Origin: JAFGMR01 sp964632755
Lineage (GTDB): Archaea > Halobacteriota > Methanosarcinia > Methanotrichales > Methanotrichaceae
Direction: 5' to 3'
Length of the DNA: 16,375 nucleotides
Assembly (NCBI GenBank): GCA_964632755.1
Contig: CAZWDT010000056.1
Location: forward strand, 1-16,375
The position numbers and the translations under genes are program-made. Shown here piece after piece: positions 1-6,323 of the stretch. The notes beneath the pieces were generated by a model, which saw nothing but the letters and a program-made list of their open reading frames with translations, did not search any database and was not told the DNA's origin. Within the stretch, counting starts at the first letter, position 1. The number at the start of each line of letters is the position of its first letter.

Positions 1-21
1 CTTGGTTGGGATACAACCTAG
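1..21 (+). CDS. Last six codons of a probable TnpB, partial
   Basis: Codons CTT GGT TGG GAT ACA ACC followed by TAG give a C-terminal tail LGWDTT. The stop lies 3 bases before the right-end hairpin, the position expected for tnpB. Six residues cannot prove a family. The call depends on the hairpin and on the interrupted gene next door. TnpB proteins are RNA-guided nucleases that use an RNA made from the element's right end. Confidence 0.4.
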   Translation, partial: LGWDTT

Positions 22-24
22 ATG

Positions 25-44
25 CCCCCGAATTCATTCGGGGG
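25..44. repeat. Perfect hairpin CCCCCGAA-TTCA-TTCGGGGG
   Basis: An 8-bp perfect inverted repeat (25-32 with 37-44) encloses a 4-base loop. It follows the probable tnpB stop on the plus strand and the sulfatase stop on the minus strand. In IS200/IS605 elements such right-end hairpins are recognised for single-strand transposition and form the last stem of the guide RNA scaffold. No T-run follows on either strand, so it is a weaker candidate for an ordinary terminator. Confidence 0.7.
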
Positions 45-49
45 AGTAG

Positions 50-886
50 TCACTTTGCCTGCTCTTCTATGTATGCGATAGCTTTATCGACGCATTGCTC
101 ATCGACGAATGCCATCGAGCTCAGGTTCAGCGGCGCAACGAAGCTGAGGTTCTCTCCCTTCTTCGCCTCGACGATGCCGTAGATCGGGCTTCCCAGCTCC
201 CAGTTGGGATCGTATCCGATGCGCTCCGGCTGGCTGTAGGCATTGAAGTGATACAGAACACCGAACCACTCGTCAAAGCCCATGTTCTGAGGCTCGCTCT
301 CGGGGATATCGCCAAGATGCCACTTTCCGAACATCGCGGTCTTGTAGCCGGCATTGGACAGGACTTTCGCAAGGGTTGTCTCGTTTGGAGAGAGGCCGGC
401 CATGACGCCCGGAGGCGTGGCTGTGTTGTAGCCACTTCTAATCGGGAGACGTCCGGTCAACATCGCTGCCCTGGTTGGGCTGCATTGGGTCTCCGAGTAG
501 AAGGATGTAAGCCTCAGGCCCTCTTTGGCCATCTGGTCCATCCTGGGCGTAGGTGCACCGAGAACTGCTCCGCCGCCATAGCAGCCAGGATCCATATATC
601 CCATGTTATCGGCCATCATGATTATGATGTTTGGCCGGGGGGCTGGTCCGACGTCGTCGTAGACGACCTGCTGAAGGCTGGAGTTCTTGGACAGAACGTT
701 CTTCCTGTTCGTTACAACATCTACTCCATTATCCTCCGGTGCTATTGCCCCATTCTCGATCGAACTGCCGCTCTTCAGATCCATCGGAATGGGGGAGAGG
801 CCGGTGTTACCGGAATCGAGGCTACAACTGGCAATCGAAATTAAAAAAATAATTGAAATTGTCAATTTGTATAACTATTTATTCAT
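50..886 (-). pseudogene. Sulfatase (formylglycine-dependent) lipoprotein, N-terminal half, broken
   Basis: This is the N-terminal half of an alkaline-phosphatase-fold sulfatase. Numbered from the TTG at 865, it has a metal-site motif ADNMGYMD (85-92), the formylglycine motif CSPTR with Cys128 as the residue normally converted to formylglycine, and GKWHLG (180-185). It ends after about 271 residues; full enzymes usually have 450-550. The sequence stops at the insertion-element junction and the TGA (52-50) is supplied by the element. The real start is probably ATG at 886, which has a GGAGG ribosome site 9 bases upstream and a TATA box. From there the reading is M-N-K-amber-L-Y-K-L-T-I-S-I-I-F, so codon 4 is TAG. 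The start plus ISIASC gives a typical lipoprotein signal peptide, meaning an exported, lipid-anchored enzyme. Both ends are therefore damaged. The substrate cannot be told. Confidence 0.8.
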
Positions 887-931
887 GAAATGTTTCCTCC
901 AGTAAGTCGTAATGCACTTAGATGTATAAAC
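887..931 (-). promoter_or_regulatory. Promoter and ribosome binding site of the sulfatase gene
   Basis: Reading the minus strand, TTTATAC (930-924) is a TATA box. It would place the transcript start near 902 and leave a leader of about 16 bases. That leader contains GGAGG (900-896), 9 bases ahead of ATG 886. The signals fit together and favour ATG 886 over the TTG at 865, which has no ribosome site of its own. Confidence 0.5.
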
Positions 932-1098
932 ATATTTCCATCGGTAAAAACGATCTTATATCCCATCTTCGTCAGTTTCAAGTTTGAATCGATAGCATTA
1001 AAGCACCGATATTTCCAAGTCCATTCTACACGCCACAAAAGGCTATTATGGGATAGGATGGGATAGTCACTGAGCGCTATCTAACCTAAGGTGTAGGC
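932..1098. other. AT-rich intergenic stretch with a 10-bp tandem repeat and hsdM ribosome site
   Basis: This stretch is AT-rich compared with the rest of the window and no gene is seen in it. Two adjacent 10-mers, ATGGGATAGG (1048-1057) and ATGGGATAGT (1058-1067), form an imperfect tandem repeat. AAGGTG at 1088-1093 is the ribosome binding site, 5 bases ahead of the hsdM ATG at 1099. No convincing TATA box was found for hsdM. Confidence 0.5.
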
Positions 1099-1788
1099 AT
1101 GGCAAGGGGCAGACGCAGAAATAATCCAAAGAATACGAAGAATAATGGGGCCACCCTGGGCTTCGAGGCTACCCTCTGGGCGGCGGCCGACAAGCTCAGG
1201 AACAACATGGATGCTGCAGAGTATAAGCACGTCGTCTTAGGCCTGATATTTCTAAAGTACATCTCCGATGCCTTTGAGGAGAGGCATGCAGAGCTTTTAT
1301 GGGAGCTTGACTTAGGCGCAGATCCCGAGGATCCTGACGAGTACAGGGCGGAGAACATATTCTGGGTGCCAAAGGAGGCCCGCTGGTCCTTCCTCCAGGC
1401 CAATGCCAAGCAAGCGACGATAGGAAGGAATCGTCGACGACGCAATGGTTGCTATCGAGAGGGACAACCGCTCCCTAAAGGGCGTCCTTCCAAAGGACTA
1501 CGCCCGCCCTGCCCTTGACAAGCAGCGCCTTGGAGAGCTGATCGATCTCATAGCGAATATCGGGCTTGGCGATGCGGAGAACCGCTCTAAGGACATCCTT
1601 GGAAGGGTTTACGAGTACTTCCTAGGCCAGTTCGCCTCTGCAGAGGGGAAGAAGGGGGCCAGTTCTACACCCCCCGCTGTGTGGTAATGACGCTCGTCGA
1701 GATACTTTCGCCCTACAAGGGCAGGATCTACGATCCCTGCTGCGGCTCTGGCGGCATGTTCGAGGCGAGAAGGCCGGACACCAGATGA
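1099..1788 (+). pseudogene. hsdM: Type I restriction-modification DNA methyltransferase (HsdM), frameshifted and truncated
   Basis: The product resembles HsdM, the SAM-dependent adenine methyltransferase subunit of type I restriction systems. The first part (LGFEATLWAAADKLRNNMD, HVVLGLIFLKYISDAFEE) is the HsdM N-terminal helical domain. The frame breaks at about 1423-1430, where one extra base turns an expected IGKIVDDAMVAIERD into IGRNRRRRNG. It continues in the next frame (RSKDILGRVYEYFLGQFA) and breaks again in the G-run at about 1650-1656, where one G is missing, so GGQFYTP becomes GASSTPP. It then returns to the first frame through YDPCCGSGGMF (SAM-binding motif I) and ends at TGA 1786-1788 after unrelated residues. 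The NPPF catalytic motif and the remaining 250 or so residues are absent. With both shifts repaired it would have about 229 residues against roughly 500 for the family. No hsdS or hsdR is seen nearby. Confidence 0.88.
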
Positions 1789-1914
1789 GGCTATCCGATT
1801 TCGTGGATTGCAGATGATGTGCGAGCCCGCCGAGATTGGCCGACGCAACCCTGGCCAAAACCTATTTTGCCCCTCGCCTCCGAGTAGATACAGGGTTTTG
1901 GAAGGTGTAAACAC
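1789..1914 (+). promoter_or_regulatory. hsdM remnant sequence and leader of the GyrI-like gene
   Basis: No recognisable gene lies here. The stretch may be scrambled remains of the lost hsdM 3' half, but no frame gives HsdM motifs. CTATTTT (1862-1868) is a possible TATA box. GGAAGGTG (1900-1907) is a clear ribosome binding site 7 bases before the ATG at 1915. Confidence 0.35.
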
Positions 1915-2385
1915 ATGGAGGAGATAACCATCGTTAAGGTAAAGCCCCAGCTCGTACTGGCGCTGCGTCGGAAGGGTGCCTATGAGGAGATCGCACAGAT
2001 GATACCCCAGCTGTTCCAGTACGCTGCAGATAAGAGGGCTCCCATAAGAGGGCGGCCCACGTTCATCTGCCACGAGACGACAATTGGCGAGGCAGAGGCG
2101 GCCGACAAGGATAGATGCGCCGATATAGAGGTTGTGGTGCCGGTAGGAAAGGAGGTGGAGGCAAGCGGCGAGTTCAAATGCTACCGCCTTCCCGGAGGGG
2201 AGATGGCACGCGTCGTGCACAAAGGACCATATCAGGAGTGCGGCCCCACATATGAGAGGTTCTTTGCCTGGCTGAAGGAGAACAACAAGAGCATGGTCGG
2301 GCCTACGAGGGAGATATACCTCAACGATCCAATGGTGGTCCCCACAGAGGAGATCGAGACGGAGATCTTCGCGCCCATTGGATGA
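1915..2385 (+). CDS. GyrI-like / AraC effector-binding domain protein
   Basis: The 156-residue product is a stand-alone GyrI-like (SHV2-fold) domain, the small-molecule sensing module found at the C-terminus of regulators such as Rob and BmrR and alone in GyrI/SbmC. Family features visible are the opening strand ITIVKVKPQLVLALRRKGAYEEI, the strand ADIEVVVPVGK, the GGEMARVVHKGPYQECGPTYERFFAWL segment with its conserved G-P-Y, and the closing REIYLNDP. There is no DNA-binding domain and no signal peptide, so it is probably a cytoplasmic ligand-binding protein. The start is fixed by GGAAGGTG at 1900-1907. The TetR-family gene follows 81 bp downstream with its own promoter, so a joint role in sensing toxic compounds is possible but unproven. 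Confidence 0.8.
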   Translation: MEEITIVKVKPQLVLALRRKGAYEEIAQMIPQLFQYAADKRAPIRGRPTFICHETTIGEAEAADKDRCADIEVVVPVGKEVEASGEFKCYRLPGGEMARVVHKGPYQECGPTYERFFAWLKENNKSMVGPTREIYLNDPMVVPTEEIETEIFAPIG

Positions 2386-2419
2386 TCCCCGGCCGAAAGC
2401 CGAATCTGTCGCGGGAGCC

Positions 2420-2426
2420 TATTTAA
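2420..2426 (+). promoter_or_regulatory. TATA box of the TetR-family gene
   Basis: TATTTAA lies 40 bp ahead of the ATG at 2467. It would place transcription near 2447-2450, giving a leader of roughly 20 bases. The candidate operator at 2438-2448 lies between this box and the predicted start. Confidence 0.5.
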
Positions 2427-2437
2427 CCAAAGACTGC

Positions 2438-2448
2438 GACCGATAGTC
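2438..2448. promoter_or_regulatory. Candidate TetR operator, copy 1 (GACCGATAGTC)
   Basis: This partly palindromic 11-mer (GAC-CGATA-GTC) sits where a repressor would block the tetR transcript start. It differs by one base from GACCGATGGTC at 3902-3912 in the divergent promoter downstream. The sequence similarity is direct; the operator role is inferred. Confidence 0.3.
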
Positions 2449-2466
2449 AGTCGATACGGTAGGGCT

Positions 2467-3078
2467 ATGGGTCGCGTGAGCAAAGATCCGGGGGAGAGGA
2501 GAAGAGAGCTGATCGATGCAGCCGAGCGGCTCTTCCTTGAGCGTGGTTACGAGAATACGGCGGTAAGCGATATCGTCCGAGAGGTCGACGTCGCCCAGGG
2601 AACCTTCTACTACTACTTCCGCTCCAAGGCGGCGGTGCTCGAGGTCGTCGTCGAGAAGAACCTAGACGAGCTGGAGAGGGAGATCGAGGAGATCATATCC
2701 GTGGAAACTGACCCGGTATCAAAGCTCAACCGGATAATCAACGCCATCCTGCGCCTCTCAGTAGGAAAAAGGGAGCTGATGGAGCACATCCACGAGGAGA
2801 GCAACGCGGTGATGCACGAGAAGATGGAGCGACGAACCGTCGCAAGGCTTGCCCCTCTGATCGTCGGCGTCGTGGAGGAGGGAATCGTTGAGGGGAGGAT
2901 GAACGCGGTTCATCCCCAGGAGATGGTGGAGTTCCTGCTAGCTTCAGTCGTCTACCTATTTCATCAGCCCGGCATGGACGGCGAGTCGCCTCGAAGCCGG
3001 AGCCTCTGCCTTGCCATGGAGCAGATCCTCGTGCGATTGTTTGGAATTGATGAAGGAAGCTTCTCGCTACACCTATGA
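2467..3078 (+). CDS. TetR/AcrR-family transcriptional regulator
   Basis: The 203-residue protein has the standard TetR N-terminal domain. The first helix is RRELIDAAERLFLERGYENT (12-31). The helix-turn-helix SDIVREVDVAQGTFYYYF (34-51) ends in the family hallmark GTFYYYFRSK. A mainly helical ligand and dimerisation domain follows with no recognisable signature, as usual for this family. Such proteins are dimeric repressors released by a small ligand and often control themselves and neighbouring genes. It has its own TATA box and a candidate operator. It converges with the metallo-hydrolase gene, the 3' ends being 38 bp apart. Confidence 0.9.
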   Translation: MGRVSKDPGERRRELIDAAERLFLERGYENTAVSDIVREVDVAQGTFYYYFRSKAAVLEVVVEKNLDELEREIEEIISVETDPVSKLNRIINAILRLSVGKRELMEHIHEESNAVMHEKMERRTVARLAPLIVGVVEEGIVEGRMNAVHPQEMVEFLLASVVYLFHQPGMDGESPRSRSLCLAMEQILVRLFGIDEGSFSLHL

Positions 3079-3106
3079 CCGCCGCATCGCGCTCGCGAGA
3101 TCACCT

Positions 3107-3134
3107 AGGGCTATCCTCATAGGGCTATCCTCAT
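3107..3134. repeat. Perfect 14-bp tandem duplication at the 3' end of the metallo-hydrolase gene
   Basis: AGGGCTATCCTCAT occurs at 3107-3120 and again at 3121-3134. The first copy begins 3' of the hydrolase stop (minus strand) and the duplication junction creates that stop (CTA TGA). A 14-bp unit is not a multiple of three, so it changes the C-terminus. Confidence 0.9.
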
Positions 3135-3854
3135 CAGGTCGCGCCCAACCTCCGTTCGCGTTTGCGCTAAGTCCGCGACGAGCCTTGCCATCTCCGCCTC
3201 CCTTCCTTTAGCCAGGGGATAGAGGTGGGTTAGGACTATTCGATCGACCTCCTTCACCATCTCTCCGAGCTTCCGGGGCGTGGTGTGGTTCGAAACCTGC
3301 ATTCCTTCCGGAAATGAGCACTCGTGGATGAGAAGGTCCGCTCCTCTGGCTAGCTCAGCGACCTCAGGGCATGGCTCGGTGTCGCCCGAGTATACGATTG
3401 CCCGGGACTCCGTTGATATCGAATATGCAAGCGCAGGAACGCTATGAACCGCCCGGGCCGTCTTGATGCTGTACTCCCCAAGATCGAGGTGATCTCCCGC
3501 TTCTAGCTCATGGACCGAGATTACCATCTCCGCGAGATAGGGATAGATAGCTTGAAGCGCCTTGAGCCAGGAGGCCGAATCCTTTGGCCCGTAGAGGGAG
3601 AGCCAGCTTGTGCCCATGAGGTAGCGGGCCTTGGCAAGCGCGAGCAGGTCGGAGACGTGATCCAGATGCAGATGACTCAGGAATACGGTGTTTATATCGA
3701 GAGGGGACTTCCCTGCTTCGCTCAGGCGGTTCAGCGTCCCTGCGCCGCAGTCGAGTAGGAGAAGGCTATCTCCTTCGATCAGCAGGCCCGACTGGGAGCG
3801 GCCGATCTGAGGAATGCCGACGCCGGTCCCAAGGAGGGTTGCGGAGAGGCTCAT
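3117..3854 (-). CDS. Metallo-beta-lactamase-fold hydrolase, RNase Z-like
   Basis: The 245-residue protein has the full metal-binding set of a metallo-beta-lactamase-fold hydrolase: HLHLDH (His61, His63, Asp65, His66), His137, Asp158 in YSGDTEPC, His177 in IHECSF, His190 and His210 in LTHLYP. The order, and the opening LLGTGVGIPQIGR with LLLDCGAGT, resemble the ElaC/RNase Z branch. At 245 residues it is shorter than the usual 300-residue short tRNase Z, and the tRNA-gripping exosite is not evident. It may instead be a phosphodiesterase or arylsulfatase-type enzyme. No signal peptide is seen, so it is probably cytoplasmic. It is divergent from ahcY and shares a promoter region holding a candidate TetR site. 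The C-terminus appears cut short by a 14-bp duplication; a single copy would add GDLASAMRRS. Confidence 0.82.
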   Translation of the reverse strand: MSLSATLLGTGVGIPQIGRSQSGLLIEGDSLLLLDCGAGTLNRLSEAGKSPLDINTVFLSHLHLDHVSDLLALAKARYLMGTSWLSLYGPKDSASWLKALQAIYPYLAEMVISVHELEAGDHLDLGEYSIKTARAVHSVPALAYSISTESRAIVYSGDTEPCPEVAELARGADLLIHECSFPEGMQVSNHTTPRKLGEMVKEVDRIVLTHLYPLAKGREAEMARLVADLAQTRTEVGRDLMRIAL

Positions 3855-3901
3855 AGTATGGGATCTATTTGGCCGGGCTAGATAGCTCTAATGGTTGGCC
3901 G

Positions 3902-3912
3902 GACCGATGGTC
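3902..3912. promoter_or_regulatory. Candidate TetR operator, copy 2 (GACCGATGGTC)
   Basis: This is a palindrome with 4-bp arms and a 3-bp centre (GACC-GAT-GGTC), matching the 11-mer in the tetR promoter at 10 of 11 bases. Relative to the minus-strand TATA-like sequence it lies just downstream of the box, as copy 1 does for tetR, which points to the hydrolase gene as a target. The regulatory role is inferred. Confidence 0.3.
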
Positions 3913-3913
3913 G

Positions 3914-3923
3914 GTTTTAAGTA
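3914..3923. promoter_or_regulatory. Shared TATA region of the divergent hydrolase and ahcY genes
   Basis: GTTTTAAGTA serves as a plausible TATA box on the plus strand, with a start near 3945 and a leader of about 25 bases to the ahcY ATG. Its complement, TACTTAAAAC, is a plausible box for the hydrolase on the minus strand. AGGTGAT at 3960-3966 is the ahcY ribosome binding site. Confidence 0.45.
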
Positions 3924-3969
3924 GCTTCTTGACGGTCTCCGGAATTAAGGATTTTCATCAGGTGATATT

Positions 3970-5226
3970 ATGCAGGATAGCGTAGTAAAGGATATGGATC
4001 TGGCCGAAACCGGTGAGCGAAGGATCGAGTGGGCCCGGCGGCACATGCCCGTCCTCCAAAGCATCAAGGAGGAGTTTGCAAGCGAGAAGCCCCTGAAAGG
4101 GGTGAGGGTGGTGGCCTGCCTCCATGTCACAGTGGAGACGGCAAACCTCATACTAACCCTGCAAGAGGGGGGAGCGGAGATCGCCATCACCGGCTCCAAT
4201 CCGCTCAGCACACAGGACGACGTCGCAGCTGCCCTGGCCGCCCGGGGACTTCACGTCTATGCCTTCCGCGGCCAGAACGAGTCGGAGTACTACGACTGCA
4301 TATCGAAAGCCCTTGAGCTTAGACCCAACGTGACCCTGGACGACGGCGCAGATACGATCGCCATTATCCACAAGGAGCACAGGCACCTCTTGGGGGAGAT
4401 CCTTGGCGGATGCGAGGAGACGACAACCGGGGTCTTGCGACTGCGCGCAATGGCAGAGGACGGGGCATTGATGTATCCCGTGATCGCCGTCAACGATGCC
4501 GAGACAAAGATGATGTTCGACAACCGCTACGGCACCGGCCAGTCCACGCTTCACGGCATCCTCAATGCTACCAACTTCCTCTTCGCAGGAAAGACCGTGG
4601 TCGTCGGAGGCTACGGCTGGTGCGGCAGGGGCCTTGCCTCCCGCGCGAGGGGGCTTGGGGCAAACGTCATCGTCGTCGAGGTCGAGCCAAGAAAAGCCCT
4701 TGAGGCTGCCATGGACGGATATCGCGTGATGCCCATGCGGTTGGCGGCGCCGCTCGGCGACCTCTTCGTCACCCTCACAGGCGACATCTCGGTTCTCCGA
4801 GAGGAGCATTTCAGGCTGATGAAGGATCAGGCGCTCCTTGCAAACAGCGGCCACTTCAACGTGGAGATCGATATCCCCGCCCTTGAGTCGCTTGCCACAT
4901 CCAAGACGGAGATCCAGGAGAACGTTGTGGAATACAAGATGGAGGACGGGAGGAGGCTCTACTTGCTTGCCGAGGGAAGGCTGATCAACCTCGCCGCGGC
5001 ATACGGCCATCCCCCGGAGGTCATGGACATGTCCTTTGCAAACCAGGCGCTATCGGTTCGCCACATAGCGGAGAATGGGAAAAGCCTCGAAAAAGCGGTC
5101 TATTCCGTCCCCGTGGAGATCGACCGCCGCGTGGCCTTGCTGAAGCTCGATGCAATGGGGATTGAGATCGAGAAGCTCACTCCTGAGCAGAACGAGTACC
5201 TCCACAGCTGGCATATGGGGACATGA
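3970..5226 (+). CDS. ahcY: S-adenosylhomocysteine hydrolase (or S-inosylhomocysteine hydrolase)
   Basis: This 418-residue enzyme belongs to the adenosylhomocysteinase family, which splits S-adenosylhomocysteine, the product of every SAM methylation, into homocysteine and a nucleoside using bound NAD. Visible motifs are LHVTVETA (51-58), GSNPLSTQDD (75-84), DDGAD (124-128), GCEETTTGV (147-155), VNDAETK (174-180), DNRYGTGQS (184-192), the NAD-binding GGYGWCGRG (213-221) and NSGHFNVEID (292-301). The length fits the shorter archaeal form. In Methanocaldococcus jannaschii the homologue acts on S-inosylhomocysteine, so the true substrate here is open. It is the first gene of a tight operon, with the next ATG 9 bp after its stop. 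The ATG is supported by AGGTGAT at 3960-3966. Confidence 0.95.
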   Translation: MQDSVVKDMDLAETGERRIEWARRHMPVLQSIKEEFASEKPLKGVRVVACLHVTVETANLILTLQEGGAEIAITGSNPLSTQDDVAAALAARGLHVYAFRGQNESEYYDCISKALELRPNVTLDDGADTIAIIHKEHRHLLGEILGGCEETTTGVLRLRAMAEDGALMYPVIAVNDAETKMMFDNRYGTGQSTLHGILNATNFLFAGKTVVVGGYGWCGRGLASRARGLGANVIVVEVEPRKALEAAMDGYRVMPMRLAAPLGDLFVTLTGDISVLREEHFRLMKDQALLANSGHFNVEIDIPALESLATSKTEIQENVVEYKMEDGRRLYLLAEGRLINLAAAYGHPPEVMDMSFANQALSVRHIAENGKSLEKAVYSVPVEIDRRVALLKLDAMGIEIEKLTPEQNEYLHSWHMGT

Positions 5227-5235
5227 GGTGTTCCC

Positions 5236-6321
5236 ATGGACCTAAAGAGGGAGCAGGTGGAGGCTTACCTGCAAAGCCTCTATGGGGAGGACATCGATCT
5301 CATCAGCATGCGGCGAATGGGAGAGACCATACCCACAACGGGGGACGTGAAGGGCTTTGGATATGGAAGCCCGCTCCTCCTGGAGTATCGGCGAGGCGAT
5401 GATCAAGGTTCCGCCGTCCTCTCCACGATGAGGGTGCAGTACGGCTTCGGCCACGATCACTTCTCCGACCGGGCCCAGGTGCTGATCTGGCAGCACTCGG
5501 CCTTCGGAAAGCTCCCCGAGCATGTGCGATCCCTCGATGTGGGCTACTTCAACAGCCAGGGGAAGTTGGTATCCTGCGGCGAGGCGCAGGAGTACTTCTT
5601 GCTGATGGAGCGCGTTGATGGCAGCGAGTACTTCTACGATCTGGAGAGGATAAAGGAGGAAGGGGTCTCCGACCTCGATCTCCAGCGAACGGAGGCCCTC
5701 TCCAGCTACCTCGCAAAGATCCATAAGGTCAAGAGGGACTGTCCCTCGCTCTGGCAGCGCAAGATCAGGGATATAGTAGGGCATGGCGAATGCATCATGG
5801 GCATTCTCGACGACTATCCCGAGAGCCCCGCATTTCTCGACCCAAACGAGCTCTGCGAGATCGAGAAGAGATGCGTTGAGTGGCGCTGGAAGCTGAGGGG
5901 AATGACCGACAGGCTCTGTCAGGTGCACGGCGACTTCCATCCCTGGAATGTGATGTTTGGCGAGGGGAGCGGGTTCACAGTTCTGGATCGCAGCCGGGGC
6001 GAGTGGGGAGAGGCTGCAGACGACATCACTGCGATGACCATGAACTACATCTTCTACTCGGTTCAAAAGAGCCGGCACCTCTCCGGAGGATTGAAGGACC
6101 TATTCGAGCTCTTCTTCCAGAACTACATGGAGAAGACCGGCGACGAGGACTTATTGAAGGTCATCGCCCCATTCTTTGCCTTCAGGGCGGTCGTGGTTGC
6201 AAGCCCCACCTGGTACCCCCTCCTCTCGGACGACGTCCGTCGAACCCTCTTCAACTTCCTGGAGAACGTCCTGAACGATGACGAGTTCGACTACATGAAC
6301 CTGAACAACTACATGCGTTAG
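5236..6321 (+). CDS. APH-fold phosphotransferase (kinase), substrate unknown
   Basis: The 361-residue protein belongs to the aminoglycoside phosphotransferase/choline kinase superfamily. The catalytic loop HGDFHPWN (231-238, Asp233 as base and Asn238 as metal ligand) and the metal-binding Asp251 in VLDRSRGEWGEAADD (249-263) are clear. The N-terminal lobe (YGSPLLLEYRR, VLSTMRVQYGFGHD) corresponds to the nucleotide-binding sheet. It starts 9 bp after ahcY behind AGGTG (5225-5229 region) and ends 2 bp before the methyltransferase gene, so all three are co-transcribed. The superfamily includes methylthioribose kinase, a SAM-salvage enzyme, so a substrate from SAM breakdown is an attractive guess. 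Sequence alone does not settle it, and antibiotic resistance is not implied. Confidence 0.8.
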   Translation: MDLKREQVEAYLQSLYGEDIDLISMRRMGETIPTTGDVKGFGYGSPLLLEYRRGDDQGSAVLSTMRVQYGFGHDHFSDRAQVLIWQHSAFGKLPEHVRSLDVGYFNSQGKLVSCGEAQEYFLLMERVDGSEYFYDLERIKEEGVSDLDLQRTEALSSYLAKIHKVKRDCPSLWQRKIRDIVGHGECIMGILDDYPESPAFLDPNELCEIEKRCVEWRWKLRGMTDRLCQVHGDFHPWNVMFGEGSGFTVLDRSRGEWGEAADDITAMTMNYIFYSVQKSRHLSGGLKDLFELFFQNYMEKTGDEDLLKVIAPFFAFRAVVVASPTWYPLLSDDVRRTLFNFLENVLNDDEFDYMNLNNYMR

Positions 6322-6323
6322 GG

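Larger units (their letters stand above)
1..53 (+). mobile_element. Right end of an IS200/IS605-type (tnpB) element, partial
   Basis: The first 53 bases look like the right end of an IS200/IS605-family element. An open frame (Leu-Gly-Trp-Asp-Thr-Thr, then TAG at 19-21) is followed by a perfect 8-bp stem with a 4-base loop (25-44) and then AGTAGTCAC. Stop, short C/G-rich hairpin and a terminal TCAC is the arrangement recalled for right ends of archaeal tnpB elements. Immediately to the right (from 54) the sequence becomes a sulfatase coding region on the other strand, broken in mid-domain, which is what an insertion predicts. The rest of the element and its left end lie outside the window. No transposase domain is visible here, so the family call rests on the end structure and on the broken neighbour. 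Confidence 0.55.
1..73 (+). ncRNA. Possible 3' part of a TnpB guide RNA (omega RNA) with its guide
   Basis: In characterised TnpB systems the guide RNA comes from the 3' end of tnpB and the right end of the element, and the flanking DNA just past the end acts as guide. If 1-53 is such an end, the scaffold would finish with the 25-44 hairpin and the guide would be about 54-73, which is sulfatase sequence. This is an inference from element architecture. Nothing in the window shows transcription, and the 5' part of the RNA is missing. Confidence 0.3.

Noticed and set aside
25..44. Hairpin as the natural terminator of the sulfatase gene
   Set aside because: The sulfatase frame stops in mid-domain and no T-run follows; the hairpin fits an insertion-element end better.
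95..844. 249-residue plus-strand open frame over the sulfatase
   Set aside because: The minus strand carries the sulfatase motifs CSPTR and GKWHLG; the plus-strand reading looks random.
1048..1067. Tandem 10-mers as a possible CRISPR or iteron array
   Set aside because: Only two short copies with no spacers; too little for either.
1609..2220. 203-residue minus-strand open frame over hsdM and the GyrI-like gene
   Set aside because: It spans two unrelated plus-strand genes and shows no family features.
4153..5010. 285-residue minus-strand open frame inside ahcY
   Set aside because: It is antisense to a strongly conserved hydrolase and has no recognisable motif or ribosome site.
5242..6078. 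278-residue minus-strand open frame inside the kinase gene
   Set aside because: It is the complement of a kinase with intact catalytic motifs; no independent support.
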